Shown here in pieces: positions 1 to 8,429 of a stretch of DNA of 64,000 bases. The notes beneath the pieces were generated by a model, which saw nothing but the letters and a program-made list of their open reading frames with translations, had not been told where the DNA came from and did not search any database. Position 1 is the stretch's first letter; every line of letters starts with the position of its first letter. The stretch comes from Tenacibaculum caenipelagi (GTDB lineage: Bacteria > Bacteroidota > Bacteroidia > Flavobacteriales > Flavobacteriaceae), in the NCBI RefSeq assembly GCF_004363005.1, contig NZ_SNYH01000006.1, forward strand, positions 1-64,000, written 5' to 3'. The translations under genes were made by a program, and so were the position numbers.

Positions 1-3000
1 TACGATGCTTTTGGAAGGCAAACCAAAGAATACTTGCCTTATGCTGTTGAAAGTGGTAATGGAGCAATTATAACGGGCGATGTAGCTACAGCAACTCAAA
101 GCTATTATCAAGTAAAACACAGTGATGATTTTGCAGGAGTGAGTTTACCTGATATCAATGCCTATTCAGAAAAAGAGTTTGATGGTTCACCTTTGAATAG
201 AGTGCTAAAGCAAGCAGCCCCAGGAAAAGACTGGAAATTAGGAGGTGGACATGAGATAAAGTTTGACTATCAAACGAATATCTTAGGAGAAGTAAAAAAC
301 TACTATGTTACTACTTCTTTCGCTGATAACACTTATACTCCTACTCTAGAGCTTAGTACTGTAAATAATGGAAATTACGTAGCAGGAGAGTTGTATAAAA
401 CAGTTACTAAGGATGAGAATCATAATGGTAGCTCAAGTAAATTGCACACAACAGAAGAGTTTAAGAGCAAACAAGGACAAGTACTATTAAAACGAACATA
501 TGCTTTAGTATCAGGTGTTGAAACAGCTCACGATACCTACTATGTATATGACGATTTTGGAAACTTAACCTATGTTTTACCTCCAAAATCTGAGCCACAT
601 TCAGCAAAACCAGATGCAACAGAATTATCAGAATTGTGTTATCAATATAAATACGACTATCGTAATCGCTTGGTAGAAAAGAAAATACCTGGCAAAGGAT
701 GGGAATATATTATCTATGATAAATTAGACAGACCTGTACTTACACAAGATGCTAATTTAGAAGCTTCAGATGATTGGATGTTTACTAAGTATGATGCATT
801 TGGTAGAGTAGTTTATAGTGGGAAATATCACAATGGAAGAACTCGATTAACCATGTATCCATTATTAGGAGGAATGACTTCCACTCAAATAAGTGAAAAC
901 ACTACTACAAGTTATAAGACAATTAATGGAGTAAAAGTTTATTATGAGCATAATACATATCCACAGGAAAATAGCTTAAACGTAAATATTTACACAATAA
1001 ACTACTACGATACATATATTGATTTACCACTAGGTTTAAACCCTACAGTTACCACCAGTTATGGGGTAACCTCTACAACGCGAACCAAAGGATTAGCAAC
1101 TGTAACCAAAACTAGAGTTTTAGAGACTAACAACTGGATAACTACCGTTACCTATTACGATGAAAAAGCACGACCAATTTATGTGTATTCTAAAAATGAC
1201 GAATTAGACACTACTGATATTGTAGAAAGTAATTTAGACTTTTCAGGTAAGGTATTAGAAACCAAAACTACCCATAAAAAGTCAGGAAAGGCAGATGTCG
1301 TAATTGTAGATACCTTTAGTTATGACCATGTAGGTAGAATGCTTAAACAAACTCAAAAAATAAATAATCAAGCCCCAAAAACGATTGTAAGCAATGAGTA
1401 CGATGATTTAGGACAACTAAAAACTAAAAAGGTTGGCGGAAATTTACAAGAAGTAGACTACACCTACAATATCCGTGGTTGGTTAAAGAATATAAACCAA
1501 GATGGTAAAAATGACAACGACTTGTTTAACTTTACGATTAAGTACAACGATCCAACCAGTGGTACACCATTATTTAATGGAAACATTAGCCAAACCAGTT
1601 GGAATACGTTAAATGTAGATACAAGTTCTAAAACTTATACCTATAGTTACGACGCTTTAAACAGAATTGCTGGAGCATTAAGTAACACAAATGGAAATTA
1701 CAACTTAGGAGGATATGATGTTTCTGGGAATTTAGTAAATCCTATTACCTATGATAAGAATGGAAATATCAAAACGCTTGTAAGAAAAGGACATATAAAT
1801 GTTGATGCTACAAGTTTTGGAGAAATGGACAATTTGGTGTACTCGTATGATAGTGGAAACAAGCTTACAAAGGTCTTAGACAACGGTAACGATACTTATG
1901 GTTTTAAAGACGGTGCGAATATCACTACAGAATATACCTACGATGCCAACGGGAATATGCTTGCCGATGCTAACAAAGGAATCACTTCCATTACCTACAA
2001 CCATTTAAATTTACCAGTAAGTGTAACTTTAGCAGGAGGTCTTATAGGTTATACCTACGATGCAGCTGGGAATAAGTTAAGAAAATTAACTAATACTACT
2101 ACCACCGATTATGCAGGGAATTTTATTTATGAAAATGGCGAGTTACAATTCTTTAACCACCCAGAAGGGTATATAAAGAATGATAATGGTACTTTTAACT
2201 ATGTATACCAATACAAAGATCATTTAGGAAATGTTAGGTTAAGTTATGCAGATGCTAATAATGATGGTGTTATTACAGCAAGTACAGAAATTATTGAAGA
2301 ATCTAATTACTATCCTTTTGGTTTAAAACATAAAGGGTATAATAACGTGACTTCTTCTATTGGAAATAGTGTTGCGCAGAAATGGAATTATTTAGGTCAA
2401 GAAAGTAACGAAGAATTAGGTTTAAATTGGTTAACTTTCAGATATAGAAATTATATGCCAGATTTGGGAAGATTCTTCGGAGTTGACCCAGTTAGTGAGG
2501 AATATATGTCTATTTCTAATTTTCAGTTTGCACACAATAGTCCTATTTGGAAAATTGAATTGGAAGGTTTGGAAGGAGCTACAACAAATAAAAAAGGAAA
2601 AGGAGATGCTGTTAATCACGAACCTGTAAAGGTTGTTAATGCAAGTAGAAGAACTGACCCAAATTTAGGTTTTGTTGGTCCAGGAGGAATTGGCACAATG
2701 TATGTAGTTCAAGAAACTACAAAAGAAGTTGTTAAGGAGGTAGCAAAAAAACCAAGTATAGTTAGTAAGTTAGCTGCAATAGGAACTAAGGCATTAGGAA
2801 CTATAGCGGCAATTTTAAGTCCTAGTAGTACTAATGGAGGGGAGAAACAATGGCAGAAGGAGAACTTGAAAAAAATGTTCCCAGATATCAAGGTTGATGA
2901 AAAAATCCAAGTATCAAAACCAAATGAAGAGAAAGTACAAGGAGATGATGACTCGAGTCCTGTTCTCAGGTTTGAGCGTAATGAGAAACATGGCAAGAAA

Positions 3001-3252
3001 AAAAGAGGAAATGCTAGTGCAGAGCCAACAAACCCTCAAAGTGTTTTAGATGCTTCTCTAGAGTTACCTGGAAATACTACTAGAAGAGTTGGAGTCGACC
3101 CATCTACAGGTGAGTTTGTAGTTTTTGATGAACATTCTAAAGGAAAGTTTCATGGTCATGTAAGAAACTGGTCTGAACTAAGTCAATCAATGCAATCAAC
3201 ATTAAGAAAAGCAGGTTTAGTAAATAAAAAAGGTAAAATAATTAGAGAGTAA
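1..3252 (+). CDS. RHS-repeat polymorphic toxin, 5' end outside the window
   Basis: The frame is open from base 1, so the gene begins left of the window; a TTG at 34 is not a convincing start. The protein is rich in tyrosine-aspartate RHS repeats (for example YDANGN and YTYDAAGNKLRK). It carries the conserved end of the RHS core, with YYPFG near 2310 and GRFFGVDP near 2470-2495. After the core come about 250 variable residues with one short hydrophobic stretch near 2755-2830. The last ~90 residues look like a toxin domain, with conserved-looking FHGHVRNW at 3148-3171. In the RHS family the core forms a shell around a C-terminal toxin. The tip resembles small RNase toxins of the BECR fold, but I cannot name the family. 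The next gene starts one base after the stop, as immunity genes do. Confidence 0.9.
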   Translation, partial: YDAFGRQTKEYLPYAVESGNGAIITGDVATATQSYYQVKHSDDFAGVSLPDINAYSEKEFDGSPLNRVLKQAAPGKDWKLGGGHEIKFDYQTNILGEVKNYYVTTSFADNTYTPTLELSTVNNGNYVAGELYKTVTKDENHNGSSSKLHTTEEFKSKQGQVLLKRTYALVSGVETAHDTYYVYDDFGNLTYVLPPKSEPHSAKPDATELSELCYQYKYDYRNRLVEKKIPGKGWEYIIYDKLDRPVLTQDANLEASDDWMFTKYDAFGRVVYSGKYHNGRTRLTMYPLLGGMTSTQISENTTTSYKTINGVKVYYEHNTYPQENSLNVNIYTINYYDTYIDLPLGLNPTVTTSYGVTSTTRTKGLATVTKTRVLETNNWITTVTYYDEKARPIYVYSKNDELDTTDIVESNLDFSGKVLETKTTHKKSGKADVVIVDTFSYDHVGRMLKQTQKINNQAPKTIVSNEYDDLGQLKTKKVGGNLQEVDYTYNIRGWLKNINQDGKNDNDLFNFTIKYNDPTSGTPLFNGNISQTSWNTLNVDTSSKTYTYSYDALNRIAGALSNTNGNYNLGGYDVSGNLVNPITYDKNGNIKTLVRKGHINVDATSFGEMDNLVYSYDSGNKLTKVLDNGNDTYGFKDGANITTEYTYDANGNMLADANKGITSITYNHLNLPVSVTLAGGLIGYTYDAAGNKLRKLTNTTTTDYAGNFIYENGELQFFNHPEGYIKNDNGTFNYVYQYKDHLGNVRLSYADANNDGVITASTEIIEESNYYPFGLKHKGYNNVTSSIGNSVAQKWNYLGQESNEELGLNWLTFRYRNYMPDLGRFFGVDPVSEEYMSISNFQFAHNSPIWKIELEGLEGATTNKKGKGDAVNHEPVKVVNASRRTDPNLGFVGPGGIGTMYVVQETTKEVVKEVAKKPSIVSKLAAIGTKALGTIAAILSPSSTNGGEKQWQKENLKKMFPDIKVDEKIQVSKPNEEKVQGDDDSSPVLRFERNEKHGKKKRGNASAEPTNPQSVLDASLELPGNTTRRVGVDPSTGEFVVFDEHSKGKFHGHVRNWSELSQSMQSTLRKAGLVNKKGKIIRE

Positions 3253-3253
3253 C

Positions 3254-3601
3254 ATGAAATATGAATCCTATAACTTTCAAAGTAAAGAAGAAGTAAACGA
3301 ACTATTATCTTCTAATAATAATGATGAAATAATTTCAGCTCTAGTAGGAGCTATTAATGGTATAGAAGATAGAGTTTTTTTAGAAGATATTTGTTGCCGT
3401 TTTGTAAATCATGAAGATTTCTGGGTTTCAAAAACAGCAATATCTTCTTTAGGAGATATAGCGAGAATATATAAGTTTATTGATTTAGAAAAAATTATTC
3501 CTATTCTTCAAAAAAATAAGAGAGAAAATTTAAAACCAGTTATAGATGAAGTTATCAGTGATATTAAAATTTTCACTAAGGGTAATAGTTATGAATGTTA
3601 A
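3254..3601 (+). CDS. Candidate immunity protein, HEAT-like helical
   Basis: A 115-residue acidic, all-helical protein without signal peptide or membrane segment. It starts one base after the RHS stop codon, the usual position of the cognate immunity gene. Residues about 20-100 look like two or three HEAT-type helical hairpins (for example DFWVSKTAISSLGDIARIYK followed by LEKIIPILQK). Small HEAT-like proteins of this kind are often encoded next to RHS or other polymorphic toxins in Bacteroidota. The neutralising role is inferred from position; the fold is inferred from the sequence pattern. Confidence 0.7.
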   Translation: MKYESYNFQSKEEVNELLSSNNNDEIISALVGAINGIEDRVFLEDICCRFVNHEDFWVSKTAISSLGDIARIYKFIDLEKIIPILQKNKRENLKPVIDEVISDIKIFTKGNSYEC

Positions 3602-3671
3602 AAAGAATGCACCAAATGCTACTGTAGAAGAGATTTTTTAGTAGTGAAGTAACATACTTAAAACAAGCAAG

Positions 3672-3700
3672 AAGATGGACATAGGTTCATCTTTTTGTTT
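3672..3700 (+). terminator. Rho-independent terminator after the toxin/immunity pair
   Basis: A nine-pair stem (AAGATGGAC with GTTCATCTT, one G-T pair) with loop ATAG, followed by a T-rich tract. It separates the RHS/immunity pair from ruvB. Confidence 0.65.
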
Positions 3701-3791
3701 TACGAGTTATTTCAACTCTTCATAATATGTATCTTAGCTATTTAAAATTGGCTAAGTAACAATTATTACATAACAAGCGTTTTATTTCAAG

Positions 3792-3799
3792 TATATTTG
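3792..3799 (+). promoter_or_regulatory. -7 element of the ruvB promoter (TATATTTG)
   Basis: An exact match to the Bacteroidota -7 consensus TAnnTTTG. It ends only 7 bases before the ruvB ATG, so transcription would start at or just before the start codon and give a leaderless or nearly leaderless message. Confidence 0.6.
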
Positions 3800-3806
3800 C
3801 AATAGT

Positions 3807-4829
3807 ATGAATGAAAACTTAAATCCTGAGAACACCCATTATTCAAATGAAGAACTAGATGTAGAAAAAAAGCTACGTCCGCTCTCGTTTGAAGATTTTA
3901 CAGGTCAAGATCAGGCAATAGACAATTTAAAAGTTTTTGTAGAGGCAGCGAATCAACGAGATGAAGCATTAGACCATACCTTGTTTCATGGGCCTCCAGG
4001 ATTAGGGAAAACAACGTTGGCTCATATTTTAGCCAATGAGCTAAGAGTTGGAATAAAAGTAACCTCAGGACCTGTATTAGACAAACCAGGAGATTTAGCA
4101 GGCTTACTAACCAATTTAGATGAACGTGATGTATTGTTTATTGATGAAATCCATCGATTAAGTCCGATAGTTGAGGAATATCTGTATTCGGCTATGGAGG
4201 ATTATAAAATCGATATTATGATTGAATCCGGTCCCAATGCACGTACAGTTCAAATAAACTTAGAACCCTTTACATTGATAGGGGCAACGACGCGTTCAGG
4301 TTTGTTAACAGCGCCTATGCGTGCACGTTTTGGTATCAGTAGCCGATTACATTATTATTCAACAGAACTGTTAACGACCATCGTACAACGAAGCGCTTAT
4401 ATTTTAAAAGTACCTATTTCTATGGAAGCAGCTATAGAAATTGCAGGAAGAAGTAGAGGTACTCCTCGTATAGCCAATGCATTGTTACGAAGAGTACGTG
4501 ATTTTGCACAAATAAAAGGAGATGGTACGATTACCATTGAAATAGCCAGATATGCGTTGAAAGCCTTAAATGTAGATGCTCATGGTTTAGATGAAATGGA
4601 TAATAAAATCTTAGTTACCATTATTGATAAATTTAAAGGAGGTCCGGTAGGAATTTCCACTTTAGCAACGGCCGTAGCAGAAAATGCAGAGACCATAGAA
4701 GAAGTGTATGAACCTTTTTTAATACAACAAGGGTTTATTATGCGTACACCAAGAGGTAGAGAAGTAACCGATTTGGCGTATAAACATTTAGGAAGAATAA
4801 AAGGAACCACACAAGGAGAGCTTTTTTAA
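3807..4829 (+). CDS. ruvB: Holliday junction branch-migration ATPase RuvB
   Basis: 340 residues, the normal RuvB length. RuvB is the AAA+ motor that, with RuvA, drives branch migration of Holliday junctions in recombination and repair. Visible marks are Walker A GPPGLGKT at 62-69, Walker B with DEIH at 113-116, the GATTRSGLL sensor region, the RARFG arginine-finger segment, and a C-terminal winged helix with [10 protein letters not shown]. The start has a perfect -7 element directly upstream and no alternative ATG nearby. The sulP gene begins 3 bases after its stop, so the two are probably co-transcribed. Confidence 0.97.
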   Translation: MNENLNPENTHYSNEELDVEKKLRPLSFEDFTGQDQAIDNLKVFVEAANQRDEALDHTLFHGPPGLGKTTLAHILANELRVGIKVTSGPVLDKPGDLAGLLTNLDERDVLFIDEIHRLSPIVEEYLYSAMEDYKIDIMIESGPNARTVQINLEPFTLIGATTRSGLLTAPMRARFGISSRLHYYSTELLTTIVQRSAYILKVPISMEAAIEIAGRSRGTPRIANALLRRVRDFAQIKGDGTITIEIARYALKALNVDAHGLDEMDNKILVTIIDKFKGGPVGISTLATAVAENAETIEEVYEPFLIQQGFIMRTPRGREVTDLAYKHLGRIKGTTQGELF

Positions 4830-4832
4830 AAA

Positions 4833-6563
4833 ATGAAGCTATTAAAGAAACTCATACCAATATTAGAATGGTTGCCCAACTATAAAAAATCGCAATTAAG
4901 AGGTGATATTGTAGCGGGTATAACCGTAGCAATAGTACTGATACCCCAAGGTATAGCCTATGCGTTAATTGCTGGTTTACCACCAATTTATGGGTTGTAT
5001 GCAGCATTAATGCCTCAAATTATGTATGCAATTTTCGGTACATCACGACAAGTGGCTATTGGGCCTGTTGCCATGGACTCTCTTATTGTAGCTACAGGAG
5101 TTTCTACATTAGCATTAATTGGGTCAGAAAGTTATATAGCGATTGCTATATTTTTGGCTTTGGTCGTAGGAACCATACAGTTTTTAATGGGGATTTTCCG
5201 TTTAGGTTTTATAGTTAATTTCTTATCAAGACCCGTAATTACAGGGTTTACATCAGCAGTAGCATTAATAATAGGGTTGAATCAATTTAGAAATTTATTT
5301 GGTGTAGAGTTTTTACAAAGTGACCAAATTCATATTCTATTAGAAGATATTTTTGAAAGAATAAAGTATTTAAAAGTCAATACAACAATTATAGGGTTAC
5401 TTGCTTGTGTTGTTATTATAATTTTTAGGAAAATTAATAGAAAGATTCCAAATGCATTAATAGTAGTTGCGTTAGGAATTATTACAATTCGTTTTTTTGG
5501 AAGCCATTTCCCGGATGTAGAAATCGTTAAAAATATACCTTCAGGTCTACCAAAATTTTCAATGCCAGTTATTGATATAGCTTTAATAAGAGAATTAATG
5601 CCTATTGCAGCGACGTTGGTAATGGTAGGATATTTAGAAACTATTTCTATAGGAAAAACCTTAGAAGCAAAACAAGATGAATATAGAGTAAGACCAAATC
5701 AAGAGTTAGTCGCTTTAGGGTTGAGTAATATTGCAGGTTCTTTATTTCAAGCCTACCCATCTGCGTCAAGTTTTTCACGTTCAGCAATTAATCAAGAGTC
5801 GGGAGGAACAACCGGAGTTTCAGCGGTGGTTTCAGCAATCTTGGTAGTTTTAACATTGCTTTTTTTAACACCAGTTTTTTACCACCTACCCAAAACCATT
5901 TTATCTGCAATAATTATAGTTGCAGTTTTTAACCTAATAAATATTCAAGAAGCTAGAAGATTGTGGAAAGCAAATAATTTAGACTTTTGGCTATTGTTAG
6001 CTACTTTTTTAGCGACTATTATTTTCGGAATAGAGTACGGAATTTTAATAGGGGTAGGTTTATCGTTGATCGTTTTAATTTTTAGAACATCAAGACCGTA
6101 TGTTACTGAACTAGGAAAAGTACCTAACTCTGATTTTTATCGTAATAAAAATAGGTTTAAAGAAGTTATTATAGACGATGAAATTTTAGTGTTCCGTTTT
6201 GACGCGCAGTTGTTTTATGCCAATTCCAATTATTTTCGTGATAAACTAGATGAAATGGCAGAAGAAAAAGGAAAGGCATTAAAATTAATCGTATTAGATG
6301 CAGAAAGCATCAATAGGGTAGATAGTACAGGAATAGAAATATTAAAAGAACGCATTCGTTATTACAACAAACATAAGGTAGAGTTTTATTTTGCAGGAGT
6401 TAAAGGCCCTGTAAGAGATGCGTTTTTTAGAGGAGGTTTATTAGAAGTAGTAAGCTTAGATCACTTTTTTATGCGTGCCAATGGCGCCGTAAATTTTTTT
6501 AAAACAGGAGATAATCAAAATCAAAAGAAGTACGCACAATATATACATCAGGCGTATAAATAA
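4833..6563 (+). CDS. SulP family anion permease with STAS domain
   Basis: 576 residues. Residues about 15-420 form the hydrophobic SulP transporter core, with the typical N-terminal run GIAYALIAGLPPIYGLYAA. Residues about 440-550 form a cytoplasmic STAS domain with the DAESINRVDSTG motif. SulP proteins move sulfate, bicarbonate or other anions; the substrate cannot be read from the sequence. The next two genes are a persulfide-dioxygenase-like protein and a rhodanese lipoprotein, which favours sulfate or another sulfur oxyanion. It lies 3 bases after ruvB and 9 bases before the next gene, so it is part of one operon. Confidence 0.92.
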   Translation: MKLLKKLIPILEWLPNYKKSQLRGDIVAGITVAIVLIPQGIAYALIAGLPPIYGLYAALMPQIMYAIFGTSRQVAIGPVAMDSLIVATGVSTLALIGSESYIAIAIFLALVVGTIQFLMGIFRLGFIVNFLSRPVITGFTSAVALIIGLNQFRNLFGVEFLQSDQIHILLEDIFERIKYLKVNTTIIGLLACVVIIIFRKINRKIPNALIVVALGIITIRFFGSHFPDVEIVKNIPSGLPKFSMPVIDIALIRELMPIAATLVMVGYLETISIGKTLEAKQDEYRVRPNQELVALGLSNIAGSLFQAYPSASSFSRSAINQESGGTTGVSAVVSAILVVLTLLFLTPVFYHLPKTILSAIIIVAVFNLINIQEARRLWKANNLDFWLLLATFLATIIFGIEYGILIGVGLSLIVLIFRTSRPYVTELGKVPNSDFYRNKNRFKEVIIDDEILVFRFDAQLFYANSNYFRDKLDEMAEEKGKALKLIVLDAESINRVDSTGIEILKERIRYYNKHKVEFYFAGVKGPVRDAFFRGGLLEVVSLDHFFMRANGAVNFFKTGDNQNQKKYAQYIHQAYK

Positions 6564-6572
6564 TTTAATATT

Positions 6573-7982
6573 ATGAAGATAGAGCAAATTTATACAGGTT
6601 GTTTAGCACAAGGAGCATATTATATAGAAAGTAACGGAGAAGTAGCTATTATTGATCCATTACGTGAGGTAACCCCATATATAGATAGAGCTGAAAAGGA
6701 TGGTGCTAAAATCAAATATATTTTTGAAACTCACTTTCATGCTGATTTTGTTAGTGGTCATGTTACCCTTGCAGAAAAAACAGGAGCAACAATTGTATAT
6801 GGACCAACAGCTAAAACTAATTATGAGGCACATATAGCTACAGATGGAGAAGTATTTAAGTTAGGCGAGATAACTATAACCGTTATACATACTCCAGGAC
6901 ATACAATGGAGAGTGCTTCATTTTTATTAAAAGATGCAAATGGAAAAGACCACGCTATTTTTAGTGGAGATACGTTGTTTTTAGGAGACGTTGGTCGTCC
7001 TGATTTAGCACAAAAGGCAACAAACCTAACGCAAGAAGAGTTAGCAGGATTGTTATATGAAAGTTTGCGTACTAAGATTATGACTTTGGCTGATGATGTG
7101 ATTGTATATCCAGCGCACGGAGCAGGATCGGCTTGTGGTAAGAACTTGAGTAAAGAAACTGTAGGTACAATAGGAGGTCAAAAGAAAACCAATTATGCAC
7201 TCCGTGCAGATATGACTAAAGAAGAGTTTATCAAAGAAGTTACTGAGGGGTTATTACCACCACCTGAATATTTCCCTTTAAATGTAAAAATGAACAAGGA
7301 AGGGTATCAATCAATCGATGAAGTTATTAAAAGTGGAGCAAAAGCATTATCAGTAGCAGATTTTGAAAAAATCGCAAATGAAACAGATGCGTTAGTGTTA
7401 GATGTACGTCATCAATCAGAATTTATTCAAGGGTTTATTCCTAAATCAATTTTTATTGGCTTAGGAGGTACTTTTGCACCATGGGTAGGGGCGTTGATTA
7501 AAGATGTAACACAACCTATTTTATTAGTTGCCCCTATAGGAGAAGAAGAAACGACTATTACACGTTTATCTCGTGTAGGTTTTGATAATGTTTTAGGATA
7601 TTTAGATGGAAGCTTTAATAGTTGGAAAGAAGCAGGAAAAGAAATTGATACGTTACGTTCAGTTTCAGCTGAAGATTTAGCAAAGGCTTTAACAAACAAA
7701 GTTCCTGTTTTTGATGTTCGTAGACCAGGAGAATATGCCAGTGAGCATATAATAAATGTACCAAGTACACCGTTAGATTTTTTAAACGAGCATATTGAAG
7801 AATTCCCGACCAAAGAAGATTTTTATGTGCATTGTGCTGGAGGGTATCGTTCGGTAATTGCATCGTCTATTTTAAAAGCAAGAGGTTATCATAATGTTAT
7901 TGATGTAGCAGGAGGTTATAAAGCAATAAAAGAAACAGATATTCCTAGAACAGATGAAGTGTGCCCTTCAACTTTAAAATAA
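6573..7982 (+). CDS. Metallo-beta-lactamase fold hydrolase with two rhodanese domains (persulfide dioxygenase-like)
   Basis: 469 residues. The N-terminal ~230 residues are a metallo-beta-lactamase domain of the ETHE1/CstB type, with H54, H56 and D58 in THFHADFVSGH, H110 in HTPGH, D133 in SGDTLF and H182. The usual HxHxDH motif has Phe at the last position, consistent with the mono-iron persulfide dioxygenase group. Two rhodanese domains follow. The first (about 260-355) lacks a catalytic cysteine where one would be expected (VAPIG). The second (about 365-460) has Cys421 in HCAGGYRS. The likely role is oxidation of glutathione or protein persulfide plus sulfur transfer in the cytoplasm. It sits in the ruvB-sulP operon. 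Confidence 0.9.
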   Translation: MKIEQIYTGCLAQGAYYIESNGEVAIIDPLREVTPYIDRAEKDGAKIKYIFETHFHADFVSGHVTLAEKTGATIVYGPTAKTNYEAHIATDGEVFKLGEITITVIHTPGHTMESASFLLKDANGKDHAIFSGDTLFLGDVGRPDLAQKATNLTQEELAGLLYESLRTKIMTLADDVIVYPAHGAGSACGKNLSKETVGTIGGQKKTNYALRADMTKEEFIKEVTEGLLPPPEYFPLNVKMNKEGYQSIDEVIKSGAKALSVADFEKIANETDALVLDVRHQSEFIQGFIPKSIFIGLGGTFAPWVGALIKDVTQPILLVAPIGEEETTITRLSRVGFDNVLGYLDGSFNSWKEAGKEIDTLRSVSAEDLAKALTNKVPVFDVRRPGEYASEHIINVPSTPLDFLNEHIEEFPTKEDFYVHCAGGYRSVIASSILKARGYHNVIDVAGGYKAIKETDIPRTDEVCPSTLK

Positions 7983-7987
7983 ATAAG

Positions 7988-8368
7988 ATGAAAAAAAGTG
8001 TTTTTTTAATAGGACTATTTTTGACTATAGTAATATCATGTAAGCCACAAAATAATGAGGTGAAAGATATTTCTGTTGAAGATTTAAAAGTTGTATTAAA
8101 AAATGAAGATAAGGTACAATTGTTAGATGTTCGTACTCCTAAAGAATGGGAGGAAGGTGCTATTGAAAATTCAATTAAAATTGATGTAACCGCAGGTGAT
8201 TTTGAGAAAATCGCTTTAGAAAAGCTAGATAAAAATCAACCAGTATATATTTATTGTCGTTCTGGAGGTAGAAGTAAAATTGCTTCTGAAATATTGTTAG
8301 AAAAAGGATTTCAACCTTATAATATTTTGGGAGGTTATCTAGAATGGATAGAAAAAAACAAAGAATAA
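7988..8368 (+). CDS. Rhodanese-like lipoprotein
   Basis: 126 residues. I chose the ATG at 7988 because it gives a clean lipoprotein signal, with a hydrophobic run ending VISC and Cys18 as the lipid site; an upstream start in the same frame would bury the signal. A single rhodanese domain spans about residues 28-124 with DVRTPKEW and catalytic Cys90 in YIYCRSGGRS. Exported rhodaneses carry sulfane sulfur in the periplasm. It follows the MBL-rhodanese gene by 5 bases and ends the operon before a strong hairpin. Confidence 0.9.
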   Translation: MKKSVFLIGLFLTIVISCKPQNNEVKDISVEDLKVVLKNEDKVQLLDVRTPKEWEEGAIENSIKIDVTAGDFEKIALEKLDKNQPVYIYCRSGGRSKIASEILLEKGFQPYNILGGYLEWIEKNKE

Positions 8369-8378
8369 GTTTAAACAT

Positions 8379-8409
8379 AAAAAAACCGAGACAATTGTCT
8401 CGGTTTTTT
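8379..8409. terminator. Bidirectional terminator
   Basis: The perfect palindrome CCGAGACAATTGTCTCGG is flanked by A-run and T-run, so it can end transcription from both sides. It lies between the rhodanese gene and the convergent TonB receptor gene. Confidence 0.9.
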
Positions 8410-8429
8410 CTTTTCTAGCATTTTCCCAC

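Noticed and set aside
34..36. TTG as the start of the RHS gene
   Set aside because: The frame is open to base 1 and already reads as RHS sequence (YDAFGRQTKEY) before it.
3591..3641. A 16-codon reading frame after the immunity gene
   Set aside because: Too short, overlaps the immunity gene end and has no recognisable product.
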